DNA of 64,000 nucleotides from Climacteris rufus (Eukaryota; Chordata; Aves; Passeriformes; Climacteridae). Shown here piece after piece: positions 23,977 through 37,166 of the stretch. The translations under genes and the position numbers were made by a program. The notes beneath the pieces were generated by a model. That model was not told the DNA's origin. It saw only the letters and a program-made list of their open reading frames with translations, and did no database searches. The stretch covers positions 1,802,880 to 1,866,879 of the forward strand of contig VZRZ01001990.1 in NCBI GenBank assembly GCA_013398175.1, read 5' to 3'. Numbering within the stretch: position 1 is the stretch's first letter; each line of letters opens with the position of its first letter.

Positions 23977-25434
23977 CCTTTCCTTTTGTAGATTACCTTT
24001 AATACCTGGTAATAGAATTTTGATTTTTCTAAGGAAAAAAAAAATCTTAAAATCTAATTTTCCTTAGGCAGATGGGAGGAATGAATGCTCTGAACAATGT
24101 CATCACTTCTCTGAACAGTTCCATTTGTGTAGACGCTTCTGTTAATCTTGAAAGGATTTTCTTTTAGGTATTCTTATGTCGTGCAAAAAGTATCCTACAC
24201 TGGAAACCTTGTTTTCCAAATGATACTGCATAGTATTAGGCTTTTCAGTGATTCTCACTGATTAAAGAGCTGAACTATTTTGGCTGAAATGTAGTAGCTC
24301 TTGTTTGTAAGTAATTGCATTTTAAAATCAGTAATTTTTCTAATACTGTTCTTACTAGAGGACAGTATTGGAGATGTCATGGTACATTCACTGTGAATTA
24401 AAGGCTCCTTTTTTTTGGAAAATCTTACAGCTTTTTTTTTTTTAATGAAATTGGTTTTGATCTTAATCTATATATTAGCTGGATTAAATGAAAAGTCTTG
24501 ATTCAATGGAATTTCATCAAGTATCAGGTTTAATTAGAATTATATATGCACTGAATTCTTTAGTAAAGCATTATAGGAAGAACTGGATTTTTGAAGATTT
24601 GAGCTTTATATTAACATTTTAGAAATGTTAAACATACTAGTGGCAGTTAAAAAAACTAGTGTCACATTGAAAATATTTAAATATCTATTAGATTAAAATG
24701 CTCATTTTGCCATTTTTATTTAAGGTATGCCTATAGTAGTCAAAACACTGACTTGTATGTAAGTTTTTGAGACATACAGACAAAGTGTCTGGATACTTTC
24801 TGGTTTATATACTTGTAATCTATGAAATAGCTGTGTTACTAATGATTTTAAAGTAGTGTATAGAATTTAATTGAACAGTACCTTTTTTGTTTTTTTTCCT
24901 ATGATAAAAAAGAAACAGAATGCAATTTTTTAGAAACACTAGATGTCCCCCCAAACCTATTTACAGTTGTTTTTACAATATGCCACAGATGCCCTAGAAA
25001 TGCAGTTATATCTGTAAGGTGTATTATGTCTGGACTTGTGTGAAAGGTGTTTTTTCCTCAGTTATTCATGGGTTGCAGTCAGTGTTTACACTCCATCTGC
25101 CATCACTGTCACAGTCAATGTCCCTGTCACGATTTAATTCAATGTATGTTGTTGAAGTCCTTTGGTGCTGTGAATGTATCTTTGGGAGATCGGTTTTATT
25201 CCTTCATATTTTTATGTAAGAAACTGGCTTTATGGGTTTTTAGACTGGATTTCTGTAATCCATATCCTGATTCTCACTTCTATGTTAATCCAATAGTTCT
25301 AGGTTTGTTTAACCTTCTCCTCTGGAAGCCTAGCTGGTTGAACAGCTTAGACACTGCATTTGTAAACAATCTTAATGAAGAAAATTTTACTTTTGAAAGA
25401 AAAAGGAAGAAGCGCTAAAAATTTGTATTGCCAA

Positions 25435-25495
25435 TGTATATATATGAATAAAAACATGTAAATAATATAAATACACACATGCATATACAGAAACA
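25435..25495. repeat. TA/CA-rich low-complexity tract
   Basis: TATATATATG, ATACACACATGCATATAC and ATATATATG units in succession. A degenerate alternating purine-pyrimidine tract. Confidence 0.6.
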
Positions 25496-25899
25496 TATAT
25501 ATGAAGCCTTAATCTTTTTTAAGCTCTCCTATTCTCAATTATGTTGCTGTGATTCCTAGGTTGGGAGAGATAGCCTACCTTATATTTTTGTGTTTCTTAG
25601 TGTGTTTGGATACATTTAGACTTTGTATTTAATCCAAGTCAGAACACAGAGTATAAGGCACAGCCCATCTCCCACTCTGATTATTAAAACAACAGCCTAA
25701 ATCAGTTCCTAATCTAAATCCTGAACTTCACCAGCTACTGTAGTGTCAGAAAGCCCAGTAAATCCTGCTGCATTTTGATGCTGTTATGAATGTAAATGTT
25801 CTTAAATGAGCTGGTCAAAATTCCAATTTTTACCTTAATTCTTTTATCAGCAAAAATATCTAAAAGCAAATTTAAAAAAAAATACTAATTCCTGCTGCC

Positions 25900-26560
25900 A
25901 GAGAATTTTTCACACTTACCGGCATTTGACCTCTACTTCACTGCTTGCTGACTGCTTAAGCAGTTAAGAAAGCATAAATGCTTTGTACATCTCTTCAGGA
26001 AACTGAAAAATAATGTATACCTGTGTAGTGCAAAGGACAGCGATGTATCAACTGCTAAAACTGACCAGAAACAGGGAGTTAACAATTGCCGTTTTTGAAA
26101 ACTGCCAGAATAATGTCACTGATGGCTAAACCGGGGTTCTTCACCCCTCATTGCTAACTTGGATAAATCTTGTTGCCTGTCAGCCTCATCTCTGGTAGCA
26201 TTGCAGTCCCTCAGGCTTTGAACTCCAGCTACAAGACTGTTTGTAGCTACCTCTCTCGCAGTGATGTGTTGCAGAAGGACTGTGCAGAGCAGGGACAGCA
26301 TTTATCACAGCACTCTCACTGTTCATGCCCACTCTGAGCCTTTGCTGGTTTGCTTCAGAGAGGCTGAACTCGCAATACTGTTTCAGCAAACATGATAGAT
26401 TGGCATTTAGAGTCTAAGTTTAGCCCTTAGCTCTGACCCAGATCACTTAAAGTATAAATGTATGCTCTGTGTGTATCTTTTTTTCTGGGCAGCTGTTCAC
26501 AGCCCATTGAAATTATACCCCCACTGCCCTCCCTACTTTTATGATCTTACAATTCTCCTT
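25900..26560. promoter_or_regulatory. GC-richer intronic stretch, possible regulatory element
   Basis: This stretch is closer to half GC, with scattered CpGs (for example at ACCGGC, ACCGGGG, TCTCGCAG, ACTCGCAAT), in contrast to the surrounding AT-rich intron. It includes the 14-base perfect palindrome ACTGCTTAAGCAGT at 25951-25964. Two minus-strand open frames overlap each other (26116-26301 and 26186-26389), have no splice context, and look like by-products of composition. It lies 0.5-1.2 kb upstream of the poly-serine exon. Function is inferred only from composition. Confidence 0.22.
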
Positions 26561-27096
26561 GACTCGAGAAAGGAAACAGAAAAATTGTAATTAGAGTCTT
26601 AATACTCCTCAGACCTTAATTTCCCCCACCACTTCCTGAAGGGATATACGTTTCCTATCTTCTCTGTAGTTTTTTAATTTGTATTTTATTTTCTGCTTGT
26701 AGTTGCTACTGGGCAGCCAAGTGTGCATGTATAAATATTAAAAAAAATTCAAATTGTATTCTCCACTCAAGCTGATTTTAAGGATACCTTTATTTTAGAA
26801 AGATCTTGATTTACAGGATGATGTAAAAATATTTTCAAGTTTGGAATATAATTTGGGAATAATGAAAATGAGGTAAGAATTTATTTTGCCTGATTTTCAA
26901 TAGCTTTTTAAGCTTATTATTTTTATACCAGCAAAGTAAGGTATTAATTGTTATGATAATGATATGGAATGATTTTCATAATTTTAGAATAACATTATTT
27001 CCATACTTAGATTAATAGTACAAGGACTATATTAAAAGCCTTTAAAAGTTTTGTTTCTTAAGACTGAATTAAGATTTGTGTTTTTTTGGGGGACAG

Positions 27097-27223
27097 GTGC
27101 AGTAGACTCAGGATCTTCTTCTTCCTCTTCATCATCCAGCTTTGTGAATGGTGCTACCAGCAAAAATCTCCCAGCTGTCCAAACTGTTGCTCCAATGCCA
27201 GAGGATTCAGCTGAAAACATGAG
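27097..27223 (+). CDS. NBEA: Neurobeachin poly-serine exon (clear)
   Basis: The exon completes the split Gly codon, reads AVDSG, then nine consecutive Ser codons, then FVNGATSKNLPAVQTVAPMP and EDSAENM, and ends with AG of a split Ser codon. The acceptor is unusual: a T run broken by GGGGG before ACAG. The donor is GAG then GTACAC. It contributes 41 complete codons. The serine run mixes TCT, TCC, TCA and AGC codons, so it is protein-level conservation rather than a fresh microsatellite. This is the last part of the disordered linker before the conserved folded region. Length and wording match neurobeachin as I recall it. Confidence 0.95.
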
Positions 27224-27339
27224 GTACACAAGTTCTGTCTTTTATATTATGTTAGTTATATTTTCTCTTCCCAAAATAATCTAAAAAAAGCTGGATCATT
27301 TAATGTGCATTATAGATTCGGTAGCAAGATTAGATAGAT

Positions 27340-28030
27340 TTTCCACTAGCAAGTGGAAAGAGAGACTCAACCTCTCCTGAGCATCAGTTAAACCGGAGAG
27401 GACAAAACCAGATCTGTATTTCTGCAGCTCACTAAAGGAGGCACCTGATCTGAGTTGGTGTTGCAAGAGACTCATGTTCTGGGACAGCTAATAACTGTCT
27501 TGCTCTGACTGGCAGCCAGGAAAATTCCCTCTGAAATTCCTATTAAATATCTTGTATAACAGGCTATTATTGTGTAAAGGTTTTGCTGCAGGACTTCAAG
27601 GATAAATTTTTGACCTTTTCAAGGGGCACACATGTCTGCCTTGAAATGCTGACATGGGATGTACTAAGGAGAAGCTAAGTGTCCCTTAGTTGGCTGGCCA
27701 CTGCAAAGTATGGTTTTAAGAACATTGGAGTGGGGACAGCAAGCCAGCTGGGAACATGAGCTGTTCATGAGGTAACAAGCTTAGAAGCTCATGAACAAGA
27801 GATTTAATTCCCTAATGAACTAGAAAGGAAATAAACCTAAATTAAGGACCCTACATAACCCTTTTAAAAATTATCAGTGCTTCAGTGCTTTAACATACAG
27901 TGAATAAAAAAGCCTTTTTTTGCTGGTCCAACCTGAAGAGTCAGATGAGTGGTGCAGGTGGAATCACAGCAATGGGTGCAGGCCCAGGCTGAAGGCAGAA
28001 AGGCTGTTGGTTCCACTCCAAAAAGATAAA
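27340..28030. repeat. Possible old interspersed repeat, LTR-like, unclassified
   Basis: A roughly 700-base tract of higher GC than its flanks. Near its 3' part it has an AATAAA hexamer (within GTGAATAAAAAAGCC, about 27900), followed by a T run and a GC-rich 3' tail with CAGGCCCAGG. That order resembles U3, R and U5 of a solo avian LTR. I cannot find clean TG and CA ends or flanking target-site duplications. It could equally be a conserved non-coding element. Confidence 0.22.
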
Positions 28031-29017
28031 AATGTTCAAGGAAGAGAATGGTCATTTGAATAATGTTATTTATTGCTTGACAGTTTCATGAGATGAGTTA
28101 ATAAAATTGTGATTAAACCACTCCTTTTGCTTCTTGTCTTCATATGCTAGGACAACGCTTCACTGAGGGAGAAATATTTTTCAAAATTCAGATATGCATG
28201 TTAACATTGAATTGGTAAAATTAAGTAGGTATGTTTAAATTCAATTGGATCATTAATTAGTTCCTTTTCAGTTATTATAACAAGGACAATGTTCTTGTTT
28301 GTTCACAAACATTTTTAAATTTTCTGTCCTGGAATCAAAGAAAAGTTTGAATTGCAAAATCTGGAATTCAAATTTTGAATTCAGAATTTGAACTCAGATG
28401 TATTTGTACTCTGAGTAGCAGTGAAATAAGTGACTAACATGTAGAAAGCTTAAAATCTAATCAATCCAAGGAATGTCTTTTGGGCTTATTTTCCTTTCCT
28501 CTGCCCACCCTCCCAATCCCACCTCTTCTACCTAAGAAACAACTAAATGTTTATTTTGAAAATATTTTTTTTCTTATGCCATATGAATTCATTGTACTTT
28601 AGGCCTTTTTGAGATTGAAAATCAGAGTTGTTTGTGGGGACAGAGAGCATGAAATGAAAGCTAACTTATCTAAGCTTTCCGTTATAACAACTGCATAGGA
28701 AGAGCTGATTATGGCTGTAGACTGAGCAGAGGAAAGTGAGGAGGAGAATGATCTTGGACTTTTAGACATTTGATAGTCTTGATTTGGAGATAGAGATTTG
28801 TCTTGGAATGAGGTTGGGAAGGTAGAATACTTGGAGCTAAGATGGTGTATGCCCTCACCTCTCTGTGCACTTTCTTTTAACCAATTCAAGCAGTAGGTAG
28901 TAAAAACCTTCCATAGGATTATCTGGTCTTTTTGCTAACAGTTTTTAAAGTGTTTCTTTTAATCTGATATTGCTACTGTGGTCTGTCAATCTTTTCTGTC
29001 TCAGTTTATAACCCTTC

Positions 29018-29110
29018 TGTATATAAATTATATATATTTTTATATACACAAATGATAAATGTATATTGTATCTTATAATAACCTTTATGTTATATCTATA
29101 TTTATATGTA
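29018..29110. repeat. TA-rich low-complexity tract
   Basis: TATATAAATTATATATATTT and similar units. Alternating AT sequence without transposon features. Confidence 0.6.
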
Positions 29111-31323
29111 GATTATTTCCTGATATGTATTATCTCTAATCTGCAAATTAAATAATCTTGAATTTGGGAGATATTAAGAGTTAATTTCATTAAATGTCCA
29201 GAGATGGGGAGGGAATAACAAAATATTATTTATTTACAAAAACCCCTTAAAATCTCTTCATTCAGTCATGAACAATAGTTGCATTTATCTCCATAGGGAG
29301 TTCCCCAATGATCACAGTATGCTTTATGAGTTATAATAAATGCTAGAAACAGTTCTAAAATCAGTTCTGTCTCTCTCATATGTATGTGTGAGTACAGGAA
29401 AAGCAGTGAATGGGTCACCCACTTCCCTGAAAAATATTTTGGAGTCTCTGTAAATTCATTTCTTGATTTTGCTTGTTCTGTTTGGAACTGAAGGTCCAAA
29501 ACTCTAGTCAGTTTTCAACATGTAAATTAACCAGGATTTTTTCTTCTTTCTTTATTTAAATATAAATTTCTGTCCTTTGATATGCTTTTTTAAAAAGTGC
29601 TAAACTTTGATCTCATATTTTCACAGAATGCTATTCCAAATTTCCCATTAACAGGTCCATAGTAAACAAGATCCCTCAGCTGTTCATTTGATAACAAGGT
29701 GTTTATTAGTAGCTTGTCCAAGCTGTTGATTAATAGCATATTTGCAGCTCCAATGTTGCTTGATTCTTAAGTAAAAATTGATCTTAATTTAAAAACATTT
29801 GAACTTGAATTTTTTTTTCAATTTTATGTGACATTTTCAGAATTAAACTAGCTTTAAAATTAGGGATTTTATAAAACAATTTTCAGCAAAAGTATCTTTT
29901 AAAACATGGTTTAGAGAAGTCTAGTTTAATCAAAGGGGGTTTTTATATGTATCAGCAATATCTTGGGGTAAATTCATGTCGCAATTTATAAACTCCAAGC
30001 CAGTCACCTTCATTCCAACTATAGTCAGTAGAGGCTTTTCCACAGTGAAGTTCACTTCAAATAATCTTTTTAAAACAGCCGTAAAAGGCTGGTGATATGA
30101 ATCCATCCTTTAGAGTATTAGAAAATCATTATCTGAATTTCAAATGGCACAGCAACACACTGAAACAAAATAAGCTACAGACGTTTATAACATCAGCTTT
30201 GTTTTTAAATGTAGGGATGTTCCTGTGACCTGAGTTGAAGTGTCCACATTTATTTAATGTTTATAGATAGTAGATAAAATATAAAATTTAAATGTCAGTA
30301 TTCATTCTCTTAGATTCTGTCAATAAATGTAACTACTTCCTATAACTGCATTTTTGAATGCCAATTATATTTTGGTGCTGTAGTGCAATCACAATGAAAA
30401 TCCCTTCAGCCACCAGCTATCTGAAAAAAAGCAGCAAAAATTCTTGGCAGACCAGAGTATGTATGTAATTTGATTTCCATTTTAAAGTAATAGTTTACTT
30501 CTTTCAGATAACACAGCCAGTTTTCAGTCTTGGCGTAAGAGTTCCAGAGGGCAAAAACCCTGTAAAGTTTTAAAAGGGAAGAAGGAACCGTAAAGAGTAC
30601 AATCCTTAGCACACTGCTGACGCCCACAGAGTATTGCTAGTTTGTGTCCCCAGACAAAGGGATATTATTTCTGGTATTTAAGAAGCAAACAGAAGTCACA
30701 ACACCTATTCTCATTGTACAAGGGAAAATTAAGGACTATACCATGCTTCTAAGAGCCTCAGCAGGCAGAGAAGTATAAATGCAAAATCAAAGTGTTTTAC
30801 CTGGAATCATGTTTCCTCTAAGTTGAAGAAAAGTATATTGGTTCTCTTGATATCTGTGCTAGAACTCTTTCTCATATACACTCTTGCAATACCAAATGTT
30901 GTTATTTGAAACTTAAATAAACAGACAAGTTGTTTGTGATTGTTTTGGGTGAATAAAAGATTCTCTTTTCAAGCTTTCAAATGTATATAAAATCATGAGG
31001 TGTATAGGCTGAGACAGCTGAAATAGACTTATACTTAAATATCTGACATTCTTCTTATCATGTTTGAAAATGAAAATAAAAATTTTACTTGTTCTGAAGT
31101 ACTCTGCAAAATGCTGTAGAATTTATGAGACTGACACACTGCTGACTCTGACATGACATTTCCATTTACTTAAAGCCATTTAAAACTGTAAAGTTTAATC
31201 AAATTATGATCATTCTGTTTTCTAAAGAAGCTTACAGAAACTTTTAAAAACAGATGTGATTTGACATCGTTTAACTTCTATTGTGAAGTGTTCTTCCAAT
31301 CATGGTCTCTGGTTTTTTCACAG

Positions 31324-31451
31324 TATCACCGCAAAGCTTGAAAGAGCTTTAGAAAAGGTGGCCCCTCTCCTGCGAGAAATTTTTGTTGATTTTGCCCCTT
31401 TCCTGTCCCGAACATTATTGGGCAGTCATGGACAAGAGCTATTGATTGAAG
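31324..31451 (+). CDS. NBEA: Neurobeachin exon opening the DUF1088 region (clear)
   Basis: The exon completes the split Ser codon and reads ITAKLERALEKVAPLLREIF, then VDFAPFLSRTLLGSHGQELL and IEG, ending with one base of a Gly codon. The acceptor is GGTTTTTTCACAG and the donor is AAG then GTACTG. It adds 42 complete codons. The composition changes here from disordered linker to helical, hydrophobic sequence (ALEKVAPLLREIF and DFAPFLSRTLL), marking the beginning of the conserved block that Pfam calls DUF1088 and that leads to PH-BEACH. No residue is missing compared with my recollection of the family. Confidence 0.95.
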
Positions 31452-33624
31452 GTACTGTTTCTGTTATAAGATTATATTATTTTAGCTATTAGTCATTTGA
31501 TATGAACAATTTTTTGTTTTCATTAGACTTTATATAACTATTTTTGATAAATAATCAGTTGTTAATACATTGTGATTTCAGTTCCTTGCATTTCATTTCA
31601 TTTAAAGAAATGAAAAGTGATAGCTTTCTTTCCCTAAGTGAAACGCTGTGTAAAGATACATCCTGTCACCTTAGAAAGCAAAATCCTTTCTATAGTTTAC
31701 CTTTCCCTCCTCAGAATAATTGTCCTTCAGCCTGACTTTGAGAAACTAGTGAAAAGTATCATTAAAAAGTGTAAGCTATTCCCACAGAAGAAAGTAAAAG
31801 GAAGATGACACTCCAATGTTATTGATACATGTATTTGTATTTGGTAGGGACTTTATTTTCTCAGGTAAGTCAGTTGGATTCACAAAGGTAGATAAAGAGT
31901 TGCCTCTAGAGGGGGATAAAAAGTGATTTTTAAAGAAAAGTATCCTTGAACACTTCCAAGGAATTTTATGAGGTTTATGTATTGTCTTTACTATTTCATA
32001 GTTAGATTTGCCTCATAAGTGAGGCAGTAAGCAATGCAGAAATTATTCAAAAAGTGCAAGTATGTCAAGCTCATGAAGAAAGTAATGAATCAGTACTAAT
32101 ACAGTTAAAATAGTGAAGGGGGAACATGAGCATGCACTGTTCCCAGGTCATGTGTTCAGAGGAATATATTCAGCCAAGTAAACTTTTTCCTTACAGGATT
32201 GTTCTTACACACAGTCTTGCTGTTTATTGAAAGGAAAAAAGTCTCATTCTGACAAGGCTTATACTGTGTGAAGATCTACACAGAAAAAATACAGCTTAGT
32301 ATTCAAATTCCCAAACTCCTTTGGTTATATATGTTTTATCTAACTATTAGTGTGCAGTTTTTCTATGGTGAATCCATGATTACTCCTCACAGTGTTGGCT
32401 CTTGTTCCTAGAAATGTTTACATCTTGTAACTGAAATCCTCTAAAGCCTTTTCTTCTTTTGTCTTATTATTGTTTAATAATAACAAGGAATGGTATAGTA
32501 GCTTACTAATACTCAGATGCTTCAGGTATTTTATATTTATTTTAAAGCTGTGAGTAAATTGCACATCTCACTTAATGACACCTGAAGTTAATGGTCTGAG
32601 ATTCACATTGAGATGACTGTAAGATAATAGATGGATAACATTCTTAAATCTCTTATTTCAGTGAAGTTGGTTGCAAAATTTGTAGCAGCATTGTGCTTAT
32701 CTGTTTGACAATTGATTAATTGCACTATAGTTTTTATAAAAGATGATAAAATTGTTTTGGTTTGACCTGAGTTCTTTTACAGATTAAAAAAAATTCTTCA
32801 TCCATGCTGTTCTGATTTTGTCTTTTGCTGAGATCCATAGCATGAACAGAGCTACAATAGTTTCAAGGGTTCCAAAGTTCTGAAAACCTAGAGGCCACAG
32901 GAACCTCACAAATATAAAGCAGTATTTTATCTCACTGTTTATCCAACATGTTTTGTTGACTGCAGCATGTTTCTGATAACTGCTTGGAGTGTCGTTCCAG
33001 GTTTTGTCCCACCTATGACTTAGCCACCCAATTCAAAATCAGAAAACATTGTTTGCAAACCAAACACTGAGTTCCAAAACAAGTAGTGTCCTTCCCATGA
33101 CTTTTCCTTAATATTATGTCTAACCTTCTCTTCAAACACTCTGTCTTTCCTGATTTTTAAAAACCGGTCCTTTCTTCCCAACATATTGAAATAGCAATCT
33201 GTGAAGAGAAAAATCCAAGCAGTCCATAGATTTTTACACTGCAGGACTTGAATTTCTCTTTGCCACCTCTGAAATAGCTGGGCTTTTTTTCTTGTTAACA
33301 GAAGATGCAGAGAGTTGCTTTCTTTAGTCATTGTGTACTTCTGACCTTTTCTTTCTTGATTGCCTCTATGAGACCCTTGTTCTCAACTAAAATGAATTCT
33401 TGTCTGGTTAGGTTGCCTTTGAAAGAGAATTCCAAATTCTCTCCTAGTCTGATACCTGATTTACTTTGAAAAATTTCCTGTCAGTGGTACTCTTGAAGTA
33501 CTTGAAAGTTCTCTCCGGGTAATGACTGTATAACAGAGTGGTTTAGAGGTGTTATTCTAGATATGTGAGTACATAGAATTCCTGTAGGGCTTTGATAATT
33601 GAAATTTTATTTATTTTTTTTTTT

Positions 33625-33652
33625 ACTGGCAAGCACTAATTAACTTGCCAGT
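33625..33652. other. Perfect 9-bp hairpin with AT-rich loop
   Basis: ACTGGCAAG at 33625-33633 is the exact reverse complement of CTTGCCAGT at 33644-33652, separated by CACTAATTAA. Pairing does not extend outward. Too short for a microRNA precursor. Confidence 0.6.
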
Positions 33653-36600
33653 TTTATGTGAAATAGTTTATTTTGCTGCTTTATATGTCATTTTAGTTTT
33701 AGAATGAAAAAAAGGAGCCAATAAACTTCATATAATTAAGTCTTAAGGCGCTGTCTGTTTTTCAAATTGATCACCACAAGAATATCTGTTGCATTCTGTG
33801 AAGCATGTCCTTTCAAGCTTGACATATAATATACCTTTCCTCCTTTGCTGTTTTTCAAAATGTCCTTATGGTATGAAGTTTATCCCCTATCAGATCTTGC
33901 TAAAATCTGAATATTGTCAGGCATCCTTGATGGCATGTGCTTTCTCCTGAAGCACTCTCTAGTGCTCTTGTACAAGTGTGTGTGCAAGAAATACTAAATA
34001 ATTTTCAGGTTTGGTAAGAATATACATGGTTTTGTAGCTGACGTTTTGCATACTGAAGAGCACAAAATAAAAGGGAGCAGAAAACAAAATATATTTTAAT
34101 ACTTCTAAAACAGGTTAATTATGAAAATTTTCCAGAATAACTGATGCTTTAAGATAGATGTTTTCAATATATTTTTGGAAATATGTATACAACTTAGTTA
34201 TTATTTCACCTTTTTGTACTAATTCAGCTGCATCAAACTTTTGGTGAAAAATCTTTCTGTCATATCCTTTTACATCACTTTTTATCATCATTCTGTCCCA
34301 TGAAAGATTGCCTGATTTATTGTTTGAGTAAATTATACCTAATATCTAAGTGGCTTCTTATTTTTCAATTAGAGTTGAAATGAAGGGGCTGCAATGATCT
34401 GGTCAGTCTAGACCAAAAATGTAGACCACCCATAGTCAAAATTGTTCATTTTTCTTGTTTGTTCAGGTAAATTCCCAAATCTGACTAGTAACAGAGGAAC
34501 CCTATCAAGTAGTAATCTGACATTGCAGAATATATTTAGTGGTAAAAGTCCTCATCTATTTACTGTACTAAAATTATTAAATTACTAATTACTTAAATAG
34601 TTGCTTGCTCCTTTTTCCAAAACCAGTTCTTTCTTCAAAGGTGTCTTACACTCAACTGAATTTCAAATGTTTCATCAACTTCTCAGAATATTTTTTAAGT
34701 TGAAAATATCCTCAGTGATGGGTTAAAAAGGACATATTTGCAATTGAATGCAAATAGCTTCAGAGTGTACCAGAACCAGCCCAACACTGCTGTGGTTCGT
34801 CAGCTGAGGTTCTTTCAATGCCTCAGAGAACAGAAGTTGCAAAGGTTAAAATTGTGCATATAGAATCTAATTGGAAACAAACATGCAATATGTGTAGGTC
34901 ACATATTTGAGCTTAACAGAGCTCATTGTGGAGTTCCATTTAACACTTGCACAGATATGTTTTCACTAACTAGTTTCCATATGGTCTGCAAATTCCCTCC
35001 ATGTAAAGTGCATTACGACATTCTAGCTTTTAGGTGAAAATGTTACAGGCAAGTGTAATCTGATCTGTAGCTGAAAGAAAAGCTGTATCCTCTTTTTGTC
35101 AAGCACAGATGGGTAAAAATATTTCCATTACACCTATTCTTGGAGTGATTTGAATTGTAAGAATAGGTCCACAATTGAAACACAGTCACATAGAATGCTT
35201 TCCCTTCTTTAGTGAGGTACCAAAGAAACTTCATCAATGCTTTTACTTTGCTATATCATTAGCTGGGTAGAAGGTCAGCCAGGTAGCCCTTCTCCAAAAG
35301 ATCCCTATGGATTCTTTGGTGTACATTTGATGTTTCTGATACAGGCACAATTCAAATCAGATGACAGAGGGAATGTTTTTGTGCTGATAGGAGCAGAATC
35401 TGTTTCTCCTCATTAACTCACCACATGGCCCTGTGAATATATTCGGTAGAGGTGGTGATGGACTAGCTTTGTATGGTGTTTGACAGGAGGCTTCTTGAAA
35501 CAATTGAAAAATTACCCAAAACATTCCTTTGGAAACCACAGATAGAACTTGGGTGCTAAATGACACTACTTTTAAAGCTCCTCAAGACCACAAGTGTGAC
35601 ATCACTGTGGTACCAACCAATACTGGCACAATTAGTTTCTGATTTCCTTGACCAATATTGAATTTTGTATTAGGAAAACCAGGGCAACCATTTTCATAAG
35701 CTACTGTGGTAATTGAAAATCCTGTATACTTTGTGGGGAAAAGTTGTGGTTTTGGTGCTTAATATGGCCCTTGGGTTTCTCTTAGAAACTTTTCAAAACC
35801 TTTGTATGCTTGTGCTCAGGAGCAAAGACACTATAAAGTGGAAAAATGCATGCTCTTGCAGAACTTTTTTTTTCCCTGTGCGTATAATTCTCTCATTCTT
35901 TTATCTCACTCTGCCACATCCAAAGCATTTTTGTTTGTGTGTTCAGGCATGGTTTCTTTCAACTAATTAGACCTATGGTAATTTCCCTACCAGTCTGTAG
36001 CACAGCATGTAGCCAGCATTCTGAACAAAATATATAAATTAATAAATATTAGCAAGTAAGAGGGGAAAGGAATAAATAAATAATTTTATTATTTAAAAAA
36101 TTGTGTTAAATTAACAGCATGTAAATAAAACCTTAAGCTATTCATAGTGTCGAAATGTCTATAATTCACTTTTTGATTCTATTTTGTTATTTTTATTAAC
36201 AGTCCTTTTTTATGGTGCTGAATTGTTCCTGGCAAAACTGGGTGCCTAGGTGAAGATAAATAAAATATACAAAAGGCATTGCATTCGAGAGATATGTTGA
36301 GTCTTTTTCTGGGCTAAGCAAAACTTAAGAAAAAGCCAAATTTCAACATAGTCTGATGCTGAGTCCAATTTCTAGAAGTGAAGAACATAGACACATCCTA
36401 GAGGGTAGGAGATGAGGGACAAAGCCGTGCAAAGAATGTAGGGATTGCCAAAATAATTGGGATACTTGGCTCCCTTAGCTCACTGCTGAGGTAACAAAGA
36501 CTTGTCTAGTACCTTGGAAGAATAGCTGAGGAGGTGATTTCATTTCTGTGCACAAAATCAGTAAAACTCCTACAATCTGGTTCTATAGTCAGAACTTCAA

Positions 36601-36659
36601 GAATGATGCACACACATTGCAGAGTTAATAGAGAGCAAGGCACAAGAGTGATTGATGGA

Positions 36660-36690
36660 GAGACAAACTCCATGGGAGACAAACTCCATG
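36660..36690. repeat. 16-base tandem duplication
   Basis: GAGACAAACTCCATGG is followed immediately by GAGACAAACTCCATGA. Two nearly identical units, a small local duplication. Confidence 0.8.
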
Positions 36691-37166
36691 AAGTACAATG
36701 TAAGAAGCTTGATATATTTGATGTAGCAAAGGGAAGAGAGGAAAAAAGTTAGATACTATACAATGCCTTAGTCTTTCTACAACAGAATGCCTAATGAGGG
36801 TAAATATAATAGGAAAACTTTACTAGGCCTTACCCTCAAGTATTGTGATCAATGTTACTTGTAGTCTGTATGACTGGTTTGAGCATTCTTTCTAATATAG
36901 TCTTCAATCCAGCTTCTCAAGAAGAAAAATGTCATGTATTTGCTGGATGGTTTTGGAGCTTATTTGTGACTTTTGAGCATGTGAATCTCCATTTTCTCTG
37001 TGCCATATCCTGCAAGGAATGATAGTCCAATTAACCTTAATTTGATTTAACTTTTCCATGAATGCAAATGAATGTTCACATGGTGATAGACAGGTGTGCT
37101 TCAGTGTCAGCTAGCCATCTTCAGAAATCAGTAAAAAACAGTGCAGTTATTTTCCCTGTTCTGCAG

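Larger units (their letters stand above)
23118..27096 (+). other. Intron, about 4.0 kb
   Basis: It begins with a T-rich stretch (23148-23225) ending in a decoy acceptor, TGTTTTCACAG, at about 23216-23226 that is followed directly by a stop-bearing sequence. It contains a T15 run at 23962-23976, CA/TA-rich low-complexity sequence at about 25435-25495, and a GC-richer stretch at about 25900-26560. No additional exon is apparent. Confidence 0.8.
27224..31323 (+). other. Intron, about 4.1 kb
   Basis: It contains a GC-richer block at about 27340-28030 with an AATAAA hexamer, possibly an old LTR or other repeat, and AT-rich low-complexity sequence at about 29018-29110. The remainder is ordinary AT-rich intron without recognisable exons. 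Confidence 0.8.

Noticed and set aside
25047..25418. 123-codon plus-strand open frame
   Set aside because: Long for this window, but Phe/Leu/Cys-rich with a basic tail, overlapping another frame; no splice context and no recognisable domain.
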